The position numbers and the translations under genes are program-made. A stretch of 46,856 nucleotides of DNA from a bacterium (GTDB lineage: Bacteria > UBP14 > UBA6098 > JAFGQG01): contig JAFGGQ010000074.1 in NCBI GenBank assembly GCA_016930435.1, positions 1 to 46,856 on the forward strand. The letters run 5' to 3'. This document shows, piece by piece, positions 9,001 to 17,300 of this stretch; positions within the stretch are counted from its first letter, which is position 1; the number at the start of each line of letters is the position of its first letter. Below the pieces are notes generated by a model that saw only the letters and a program-made list of their open reading frames with translations, had not been told where the DNA came from and made no database searches.

Positions 9001-10440
9001 GGAGGAAACATCCAGTTGATCTGGCCTGAGGTCCGCTGGGGCATTGGCTGGCTGCAGGAGATCAATCCGGAAGTAAACATATTCTATTATATTTATAGAT
9101 ATACCTATCCTTATGATAACCCCGCAGTCCCCTATGACTCAACCGACGATACAACCTGGTGGGATTTCGCCGCCGTTGGAGATTATGGCAATAACTACTT
9201 CTATCATGTGGTAGCGGTCGATCATAATTACAATATGAGCGGGATTTCCAACCGTGTTGGAGAGGTGGACTATCAGTCCGCACCCGGATTCTGCGGTCTG
9301 GGCGTTCCGTTCGATATGCCCGGGATTACCCAGTGTGACGACCTTGATGGATTCCTGCCCTATGTGGGAATTACCTCATTTGCCCGTTATACTGGCGGGA
9401 GAACCTGGACGCAATGGGCTTCCGCAGTGCCCGGATTCAATAATTTCGGGATCTTCCCACCCCACGAAAGTATGCTATTCTCTTCAAATTATACCGGAGC
9501 AGTAACACTCTGTGGCGATGTTCCTGAATCCCTCGACGTAACATTCAATCTGAACTTCATAGATGATTGGAATGCCATGTTGTTGCCATTGCATCATCCC
9601 GCCGGTAAGGCTTCCGACCTGTATGGCGGAATCCCCAACTGCACTGGCGTAGCCCAGATGCTCCCTGGCGGATTCTGGCAGCAATTGCTTATTACCGAAG
9701 AGGGAGATACCCTGTTCAACTTCAATACCCATCCCGGTTATCCTTATATGGTCTGGATGACTGCAGCCGGAGTATGGCCCGAATATGGACCAGTACGTCA
9801 AGCTGCACCATCAGGTGAAACGGGAGATCATCAATTCAATTCGCCTACCCTGCTCTATGGCCGTGTAGAGAATATCGATGGTTCCGCCCCGGAAGGGATA
9901 ACCTTCAATGCCTATATTAAAGGCAGACCGGAAGAGATGCTGACCGAAGTTACACCGGGTTGTGGATATCAGAACGGTTTGTTCGGTATCCAGGCCGGTA
10001 ACTTAACTACCATCTGGGAAGCGGGTGAAGTACTCCATATCGAAATCACCAATACATCTACCGGGGAGATCCTGGTTCTGGAAAGAAAACTTAACCAGTC
10101 CCCTACTATTGAACTGGGTAAATTAGCCTTCACCGTTGCCGTAGCTGCGAATCAGCTGCCTACTCAATTTGCACTCCACCAAAATTACCCCAATCCTTTC
10201 AATCCGGTTACTTACCTGCGATATGACGTCCCGCGGGAAACTCACGTTCAACTTAAGATCTACAACGTTCTGGGTTCCGAGGTTGCTACGCTGGTGGATA
10301 ACAGCAAGGAAGCTGGTTACCACAAGGCAATGTGGGATGGCACGGATTCTGACGGGGAACCGGTTCCCGGTGGAATATACTTCTGCAAGATGTACAGCAA
10401 GGATTATTCCGCTACGCTGAAATTAATGTTAATGAAATAG
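3010..10440 (+). CDS. giant T9SS-exported multidomain protein with LamG domain
   Basis: A 2476-residue surface or secreted protein of unknown role. It begins with a signal peptide (MSKRR plus a hydrophobic core, about 1-24). A LamG/concanavalin-like domain lies at about 67-265 ('YWHFDNLVGN' to 'WIDEVMIYNSAF'), a fold that often binds sugars or surfaces. Next come a block of about 400 residues (378-768) and a diverged copy (879-1287), each followed by an Ig-like module. Five such modules carry a [RF][YF][WY] motif near residues 809, 1332, 1457, 1574 and 1705. After these come a CARDB-like domain, an Fn3-like domain (about 1984-2090), a 'WNAMLLPLH' domain, a module shared with the next two genes (about 2281-2370), and a type A sorting domain with 'NYPNPFNPV' from about 2383. 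The start is fixed by AAGGAGGA 5 nt upstream. No catalytic domain was seen. Confidence 0.9.
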   Translation: MSKRRLFYILSFMLVGLLTSLWGASSWTVDTQTDWNTGYFWGIQSYRSPGDAFPGVNEGQMNQVGYWHFDNLVGNTADASGNGHTAVPYGTITRGEPGVRGSGCFYYDAINDFVKVSDASDLDNSKEMTWLFWINLDTLTGDPQAVLSKRDTIDVNEAYCFAVWNGDRMFIDIESSDDRFWTNTVFNQDQWYHVAIVFDGNEIAANRVKVYINGVLDVIGAETADSLANHPSHLFFGRMGPTDPRLFNGWIDEVMIYNSAFSPILVANHYNIPFYQTGVHDFGAPLVDWDSLIVDISLANPGDTVFAAVLVSDNNVTLKDADTIPIFMNGRNSFPLPTLDNSRFMIVAFLFNLVDPPDIGGNNPILHDFTIMPVASDFTILDIWSDLPYTDGAAFDYEANWRQEHNVYVELVNDGPYPVNNLFMYLNSFHTCGSRIEFENIASIAVGETVLVVFTISEPSCTGLDSMYIDFGATWMGYDHINVASLTGDNDLMIWVEQEAHVIIETTFVDPATAPYAPFVTRTQDFDIIVVVSNSGEENVSSLGIELTSSSIWGIASNILLPVQYVYDLDGGETDTLVYSIIADDAIGGMLGNDEMFEAWVYYSRGQNTQLPVDSIYYWDNFELIDIQNPPSLTILDIYAQGGLSPYNTWLNSWNTVNVDVVISNAFGDYAIADFFDIYRSVLTIWSSEVLGIGGIEAPSAAFLTLPAGATDTLTFTLWAIGPTEQTVVDVCDTTHYHDGNWASQVEPVASPVWACFDNIFNIDVIEPISEIIWPIAGMPWHCDSIVIQAHDNYSGVDSVMIYLMRTDGRYWDGVCCWTWTPTFFYATYRPASNDWVVYLPICPDGSTTENYNIYSQAVDVAGNWEQSPYRVPHGDFAWVHIVEMWSSLPWQNCDTCYDYRVEWDYEADWNQAHYCSVLIWNSNPWPCYDVEINLYSIWMNTAITTPYIIHYLPADAAVWAYFDVIEVPSSVKDSIYAHITGGIDSLYMERVAEQITEGGNDLLIMVQEPSLLEMLTCYADSADAPVRNGFDSVYVTRGQNFTVHTSFSNFGIDPFHDGQDVVCNLRMQLVSRGTSCFSSVVPFGPQDFYCLDDRYYFDFEVTADYCVGHMGTHDERLVLELVEATEDNQLAGVCSTVYYDTLEWLGIQYPPTLDIVAIYPNIPWLNSWNNIDVHVILQNHCCDYATADSLQTYPHNLVIYTPDTTVVSGVAGIGAPRYVATDEIPECQVDTLIYQLFADHPSYEGWVGVQNTSYFHDKNWPAQTYPVTAPVREFWISPIFGIDVTPPTTDIYFPFIPKHQTFPASCSIYTYDAISGVDTARVYYAIKDPWGRFWNSVSWNWGLNWLNPVLDIPNNYWHFDFPAPTVNGKYTVYAFCYDIAGNMGAQDTFWFIWDNCSPETYIIYPGPEFYSYDGECPEYHWDGTIKIWAHDTACGTEDVAGVKGVWVSIRDTLTGRYWTGSDWSAHVWPWRATTRIAGTDTFIYTGYTDHTSNVVLSLYSYGRDSVNNFGGEDTMEYLVYDVTDPVTIFFPPYLFEDLWGPLTWPGFIGAVTHDSITRIDSTQIMIYDQLGGRYYDPLGWTEDENWIRARWNFAPGESLAYEYHFPWTYPWIPTASTYYRVWGRGIDDVCNTEPSPDTWNQFWFYWDANLPCVEDRLPASGATYFPGAIWSRDTVKIYAYDCLDEPFDSLDSVVIVISRYSDDFYWDGFIWTPMYTYLHCAPLIDDSIWFYAHDFVFDDEDDYQIRVYAWDAVGNRTTIWYAFTISSDVFALRARSAPSVITIGETFTVTCSVFNVDGLDTTFFGPIELVPYPSTGVTILDTAPFIFEGIGSFNVQCDVPLHDLLIHCATYYPAPETLTTWSTPPVQVEGPFDSTIEILALYDNPGDQGDTLVLIHDRMANDPFHPDADTTSWILLYYKYFRLNGFWAEVESLPPADACSLKVTCNESFNARCFKVMGVVFSPLMGLDTIWSEPVCATPEDNVRPMDITDLDIFRVGGNIQLIWPEVRWGIGWLQEINPEVNIFYYIYRYTYPYDNPAVPYDSTDDTTWWDFAAVGDYGNNYFYHVVAVDHNYNMSGISNRVGEVDYQSAPGFCGLGVPFDMPGITQCDDLDGFLPYVGITSFARYTGGRTWTQWASAVPGFNNFGIFPPHESMLFSSNYTGAVTLCGDVPESLDVTFNLNFIDDWNAMLLPLHHPAGKASDLYGGIPNCTGVAQMLPGGFWQQLLITEEGDTLFNFNTHPGYPYMVWMTAAGVWPEYGPVRQAAPSGETGDHQFNSPTLLYGRVENIDGSAPEGITFNAYIKGRPEEMLTEVTPGCGYQNGLFGIQAGNLTTIWEAGEVLHIEITNTSTGEILVLERKLNQSPTIELGKLAFTVAVAANQLPTQFALHQNYPNPFNPVTYLRYDVPRETHVQLKIYNVLGSEVATLVDNSKEAGYHKAMWDGTDSDGEPVPGGIYFCKMYSKDYSATLKLMLMK

Positions 10441-10445
10441 GACAA

Positions 10446-10487
10446 GTGAGTGGGGGGAGCTTTTATGCTCCCCCCTTCACCCTCTTT
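10446..10487 (+). terminator. intrinsic terminator after the giant exported protein
   Basis: GGGGGGAGC (10452-10460) and GCTCCCCCC (10467-10475) form a 9-bp stem with a 6-nt loop. It extends by GTGA/TTCAC pairing outward with one bulge. CCTCTTTT follows at 10481-10488, a fair but not ideal T tract. It sits 11 nt past the stop codon. Confidence 0.7.
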
Positions 10488-10523
10488 TAAAAAAGGAGAA
10501 CTTAGCGAACAACTGCAAGAGAT

Positions 10524-10551
10524 TTGTAAACCTTAAACCAAAACTTATTAT
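10524..10551 (+). promoter_or_regulatory. possible promoter for the 229-aa exported protein
   Basis: TTGTAA (10524-10529), 16-nt spacer, TATTAT (10546-10551). It lies between the terminator at 10446-10487 and the next gene, where a new start of transcription would be expected. The match is moderate. Confidence 0.35.
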
Positions 10552-10589
10552 GGTTTTGAAAATTGAAATATTATATGGAGGGGATGACA

Positions 10590-11279
10590 ATGATTAAAGT
10601 CAGGTTCCTGATAATCGTTATTTTATTACTGATCCTTGGTGGGTTGGTTTATGGGCAGGGCACTGCGCATCTTGTGTATGGGTATGTGAACAGCGCTGAT
10701 GGTGGAGTGCCCGATTCTATTTGCTTTATCTTTAAAGCCTGGATTATCGGGGGGAATGACACCTTGAGCCACGAAACAGAAGGCTGTGGCTATAATGACG
10801 GAGTCTGGGGGGTTCAGGTTTCGCAATTTGAAGCCTATCCCAATACAGGTGATACCCTGGTAGTATCCTTCGAAGATACCTGCAAGGGAGAGATAGGTGT
10901 GGTATGGGGCTTGATTAATATGAGCGCGCCCGGCCATGTTCAATCCTTCGAAAGCACCGAACTGGTGGATACCAGCCTGGCGGTCGCCCCTAAAAACCAT
11001 CTGCCCTCTGACTTAACAATTCTGAATGCTTACCCCAATCCTTTTAATTCCAACTGCCGTATCGAAATTCGAAAAAGCGCGCGGGAGGCAAGGGTGAATA
11101 TTATTAACATACTGGGACAGGAGTGTCTCGAGCTCTATAGGGGCCCTATCGAAGGTTCACTTACTCTCCAATGGAACGGAAGGGATAACCGTAGTTTATT
11201 GTTGCCTGGCGGTAACTATATCTGCCGGGTGCAATTGGATCAGGAAACGATTTATCAACCTATTAACTTTCTAAAGTAA
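10590..11279 (+). CDS. small T9SS-exported protein
   Basis: A 229-residue exported protein of unknown function. The ATG at 10590 is preferred over in-frame TTG/ATG codons at 10563, 10575 and 10584 because GGAGGGG (10577-10583) is 6 nt upstream of it. It then begins directly with a signal peptide ('MIKVRFLIIVILLLILGGL', cut near 'YGQG'). Residues of about 24-120 form the module shared with both neighbours: 'HLVYGYV', 'GCGYNDGVWGVQV', 'GDTLVVSF'. The C-terminal 85 residues are a sorting domain with 'AYPNPFNSN' and 'LPGGNYICRVQL', ending in a lysine. It is essentially one shared module plus a sorting tail, placed between the two giant proteins that also contain it. Confidence 0.85.
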   Translation: MIKVRFLIIVILLLILGGLVYGQGTAHLVYGYVNSADGGVPDSICFIFKAWIIGGNDTLSHETEGCGYNDGVWGVQVSQFEAYPNTGDTLVVSFEDTCKGEIGVVWGLINMSAPGHVQSFESTELVDTSLAVAPKNHLPSDLTILNAYPNPFNSNCRIEIRKSAREARVNIINILGQECLELYRGPIEGSLTLQWNGRDNRSLLLPGGNYICRVQLDQETIYQPINFLK

Positions 11280-11315
11280 ACTAACTCTGAAGTTTAAAAA
11301 ATTCAAGGAGGTAAA

Positions 11316-14300
11316 ATGAGAACGAGAATCCTTCTAATTTTTGGAATGATTATTTTATTGATGATGGTTTCCGATGTTTTCTCGCAGGGGACCTCGCATA
11401 TCGTTTACGGTACGGTTGTTCGGGAAGAAGGATATGTTACGCCGGAAGCCTGCCTGTATCTTAATGCCTATATTGCCGCCCGTCCTACCATCATTATCGA
11501 TCAGGATTCCCCCTATTTTGTTTATAATGAAGCAACCGGTTCCTGGTACCTGAATCTTGCCGAGATACTCTGGGCGCCAGGGGAAGTCCTTTATGTCGAA
11601 TTTACTGATAGTTGCTGGATGGAACATGGTATCGTGGCCGGGGCGTTATCAAATACACCGGAAGACGAATTTGGTCTTTTGTACATGTCTCCTATTGAAG
11701 GCTTGCGGCCAGTATTGACCGATCCGGATATCGATCCAGATGAAGGTACGGTAATTACTGAATTCGAGTTTACTGTTACATATACCAGTACCCCCTGGAA
11801 CCGTGGACCGGCAACAATTGAGGTGCAGATAGATGGAATCCCTTATGGTATGGGGGCTTTGGATCCCTTTGATGCTGACTTCACCGATGGCGCTTATTAT
11901 AGTGTTATCGTAGATGCCGCCGATTTCGGAAAGGGGACCTATAACTACTTCTTCCATGCCCTGGATACCGATGGTTTACCCGCTTTTACAGATGAATTTG
12001 AGTTTACTATTTTAAATACCCCGCCTACCGCGCCGGTAGTGGATATCAACCCCGCATTGCCTTTTGTGGACGAAGACCTCGATTGCATTATCCTGACCGA
12101 TGGAACGGACATCGATGCCGCGGACGCAGTCACATATCAATACCAGTGGTACCTGGATGGTGAACTGCAGGTGGGGATGACCACGCAAATGGTACCGTCA
12201 GGTTTTACCGCAGTGGGTGAACTGTGGATGGTCATCGTTACCTCGTTTGACGGCGAAGATACCGGCGGTGCCGATACGGCCTGGGTGACCATTATCGCCC
12301 CTCTGCTTACCGACGGGATGGTGGACCCTGAAAGGGGAGACCTGACCACCAATTTTACCTATTCGGTAACATATTCTAACCCCCGTGGTATAGCCCCGGG
12401 AACCATCCTCGTGCAAAATAATTACGGCTGGTTCGAAATGGGTCCGGAAGATTCCCTGGATACCGATTACGAAGGTGGCGTACTCTATACCTTCAGTACC
12501 ACTTTGCCGGACTTTGGCTATTACTTCTATCGATTCTACGGAGAAGACGCCGATGGCCATACTGCCTTCGGGGATACAGGTATCCATGCCGGGCCAAGTG
12601 TGGAAAATGACCTCCCGGTGATCACATTGCTGGATGTTAATCCGGATTTTGGATACGAAAATACCGTTTTCGAGATTACCGTTGTGGCCACTGATCCCAA
12701 TAGCGATCCGGTAACCTTCTTCTATCAATGGTATAACCAGGATGGAATCATTTCCGGCGCCACCGGGCCTGACCTGAACGGCGATCGTTTCGATAAAGGA
12801 GATACTCTTTATTGTATAGTTTCACCTTTTGATGGTTATGAATATGGAGTTGCCCAACAGACCGAACTGGTCCCGGTATTAAACAGCCCTCCCATTATGA
12901 CCAGCGTTGATCTGATAGTAACACCCGAAGGAGATGTTACCGAACTTTCCACATTGACGGCCTATGGCTATGGGGCTATGGATATCGATGGGGATTCGGT
13001 ATGGTATGTTTATCAATGGTATGATCAAACCGGTATAATCGTACCCTGGAACTCCATTCAGGCTATTACCGGTGAATATTTCGATAAATTTGATACCATT
13101 TATTGCCATGTCCGCCCCTATGACGGAGATGATTACGGGGATCCAATAGCAACCGGCTGGGTAGTAATCGTAAATACACCTCCGGTAATAAGCTCTGCAT
13201 ATCTTCAGGTCAATCCTGATGACGAAGCTTACGAAACATCAACCATTACCGCCATCATCCGGGAAGTCGAAGACCCTGACGGCGATGTCTATATCTTCCA
13301 TTATAATTGGTTAGTAAATGGTGTCGAACTGGGACTGGATCCTTCTACCAACTCCATAGATGGTGACAATTTCGACAAGCATGATTGGGTTAGCTGCTGG
13401 ATAACTCCTTATGATTATGAGGACTACGGGGTTCCTTTTCCCACTGACACCGTTTATATTATGAATAGCATTCCATATTTTACATCCCTGGACATCTTCC
13501 CGGGCCGGCCCCATACCAATGATGACCTGGAGTGCTTTGCTGGTTTTGATGATGATGATCCGGGCGATGCCCTGACAGTATCTTACTCCTGGTACCAGGA
13601 TGGTCGCCTGGTCGATGCACTTACCGGGAACATTGTAACCTCTGATTATACTGCTTCCTGGGAAATTTGGACCTGTGTGGTGGAGATAAATGACGGCGAA
13701 GCATGGATTTATGATACGGTAGAAGTAATGATACTTAACACCCCTCCTGTAATCGGTCCTATAGATGATACCGTTGCCGTAGCAGAAACCCCATATACCT
13801 TCCAGGTAGAAGTAAACGATCCGGATTTTGACCGGCTATGGTTCGAACTTCTGGCCGCTCCTGAAGGGATGCTCATCGACCATGAAACCGGTCGGATCTT
13901 CTGGGGAGACCCTGCCGGGGTGGAAGCTATGTACTGGGTAGTTCTGGCAGTTTTCGATGGCTATGCTGCGGATACCATTGCCTATCCCCTCTGGCTGATC
14001 CAGTGGGATGATATGCTGTTAGCTCCATTTGGACTTAACGCGCACAGCGGTTTCCTTGCGGTTATTCCCCTGGACTGGCAGCAGCCAGATATTTTCGATA
14101 TGATTACCGGGGCTGTATTCCTTAACTTTGAATATTATGAAATTTACCGCTCTGCCGATCTGGAGACCTATGACCTGCTGGCAACAACTTATTTGCCCAA
14201 TTACACTGATGTGGATGTTGTCCCCGGGGTAATCTATTTCTATAAAGTCAGAACGGTTTATTCTACCGGTGTTTCGCCGTTCTGCGAAATGGACTATGCC

Positions 14301-17300
14301 TCCGCGGCGGATGAAGGGGCAGCAATGTGGTCCCCTTATACCGACGACCCGGTTCCCTTTATTGATGGGTTTCTGGATCCCGCCGAGTGGGCGGATGCCA
14401 ATGTGATGCCCTTTATGGTCGAAGACACGCCCAACGCCTATATGTTCATCAAGCATACCGATGATGATCTTTTCATCGGTATCGTGAATTATAATGATAC
14501 CTATATGGATATTGGGGATCAACTGCTGGTCTCGATGGATGATAATTTCAATGAGAGCTGGCCACTGGGCGCCCCGAGCGGGGAAGGCGAATATCTGCTA
14601 AGATTGGCGGATTTCGGCCCCATTTCTACATTTCAGGGCATCTGGGGCAGTTACCCTTATGATATCGTTCGGGACCTCCGTCATCCCTCACCCGCCGTTT
14701 TCGGGGAAATCGGAATGTATGAGGACCGCTTCGTCTCCTATGAGATGAGGATCAGTCTCACCGATATCGAAGGTTACAATGAGGCTCTCTTTGCACAGCC
14801 TGGCGATTATGTTGGATTCCGGTTTGCCTTATACGATGCCGGATTGAATTCCTGGAATCTGATCTGGCCGGATGGTTCCGATGCCGAAAACCCGGTCAGT
14901 TTCGGAGACCTGCTGCTGCAGGAAAAGATCGCTACTCCAACTATAGTGGTAAACCCTCGCGCATTTGATGTTTACCTTCCCATGGGCGAAACATCAAGCA
15001 GGATAATGGAAATAGAGAATGTAGGTGAAGGAGCACTGGTTTTCGATATCACAGAGAATTACACGCCTTTCGGCGGTGTGATAATGAGCGATATGAGTCC
15101 CGATGTGATAATCCTGAGGAATGCCGCAAGCCTTACCCCAATTGCTATGGCATACCTGGGATACGCCTATTCTGATTATACAGATTATTCCATCTTTATT
15201 TCTGCACTGGAAAGCGCTGATTGGGACCTGGCTATTGTCGATATCCGGAATGCCGATTATCCTGAACTATGGAACGCATTACAGAGATTTGTATCCGGAG
15301 GAGGCCACCTTATAATTGCCAGTCCGGACCTTGATATGGCTGCTGGTCACCCCCTCTGGTCAGACCTTGGAATGGCAATAAATGAGGACCTGGGGGACCG
15401 GCCCAGCGCGATATCCTGGGAAATAGCAGGACACCCCATCTTCAATATGCCCGAGACTATATTCCCCATTACACATATCGCCGGTGATTACGATGACTAC
15501 GGGGATAATATCGATATTACTTCAGCAAGCGCACTGGCTACATTCAACCGATTCCCATACCTGGGAAATGCCGCAATCGCCATTAATGAAACCGAAAATG
15601 TAATTGTTAACTCCTTTATATTCGCTCCGGAAATCAATATGGACCGCGATGGAATGGCTGATTGCGTGGAACTCCTCATTAATGAAATAATCTTCCTCTC
15701 AAGGGCTACCGATATCCCCTGGTTGAGCGTTTTCCCAACCTTCGGGGGATTGCCCAGCATTTCCTCCACCCATATAGAGGTGAATTTCGATGCTACCGAA
15801 CTGGGAATAGGGGATTATTTCGGATACCTTCTGGTCAAGAGCAACGATCCCGGTAACCGGGTGGTAGTAGTACCCTGTCACATGGAGATCGGACCGGTAG
15901 AATACGATACCCTGAGATTATGGTTCCCCGAAGAGGTTATCAGGGTCAAGCAGGGTGATATATTCGAAGTGCCACTATTCGTTAGTGATTGCTTCGAGCT
16001 GGGGATTACCGAGTTCACACTAACCGTTCAATGCAATGACCGGATACTTTCTCCCACCGATGTACGTTCGGACATGGCTGATCTGGAAATTCTGGGAGCC
16101 ACTACCTATTCCGTTGATTTCAGGATAAGCAGGGATTTCCCGTTTGGGGAGGGTGGACTACTTGCCTGGGTGGAATTTACCGTCGATCCTACCGCTTTTA
16201 TCGGCAGCTATTCCAATATCTGGGTGGCTGCACTCGAACTTAATGATGAAGCAGAGGTTGATGAGATAGAACTTTACAACGGGCAGGTGGCGATCATCTC
16301 CCGGGAAACCGACTGGGGTTTAACCCTCTGGATTTCCGTTGGAGAGGATGATAAGGATACCGTATGGATCGGTATTAACCCCGCTGCAACCAATATGTTT
16401 GATCCCCTCTTCGATGTCCTTTCCGATGATCTGAGCTACGATGCCTATTCGGACATATCCCTGTGGGATACCCTATTCCCCAATCTCGATGTGGATATTC
16501 GTCCCAGCGGCGATGGGCTTGTTACCTGGTATATTAATACCGGTATGGAAGAAGGAAAGGTTCAATGGGCTTTCCGTGAAGAGGATACCCTTTCCGAAAT
16601 GGGGACCCTGTTCCTTAATGGTTCAATCGACATGAAAGGTATCAGCGTTTATGACTTCACCGCCGGTGAAGTGCTGGAGATCGGTTATCAGACATCCGCG
16701 ATGGTACCCTTTGTTTACCATTTTGACCCGGGATATAATATGGTATCCCTGCCAATCTACATGCCTTCTCAGAATATCGCAGAGATATTCCCCGATTATA
16801 TTGAGGCCTGGTGGTTCGACCCCGATGAAAATAGCTGGGTTACGGTTACCAGTATGGAATATGGGTTTGGCTATCTGATCCTGTTCTTCGAGGAACATGA
16901 TTATGTATATTGGAGCTACCCCTTGACCGAATATAGTGTGGCACTGGCAGAAGGCTGGAACCTTATCGGCAGCATTTATGAAACCATCGATTTCAGCAAT
17001 CCTGACGATACCCCCGATGGCTCCATACTGCCCGGTACCTATTACTATAGCGCATTGGAACGCCGTTATGTGGCTTCCGATGTTCTTAAGCCCGGTTACG
17101 GGTACTTTATTGCTGCCCGGGTTAATTGCCTACTACATGCTCAATATGATGATGGTATGGGGATGCCCCGGATAAAACCCAGTGATGCCTCCATTCCTTT
17201 ATGGGAATTAAAATTGAATACGCTGATTGCCAAGAAAAATAACTGCTTGACAATCGGTGTCGGCCCGGAGACCCTGCGTGAATTGTTGCCTCCCAGCCTC

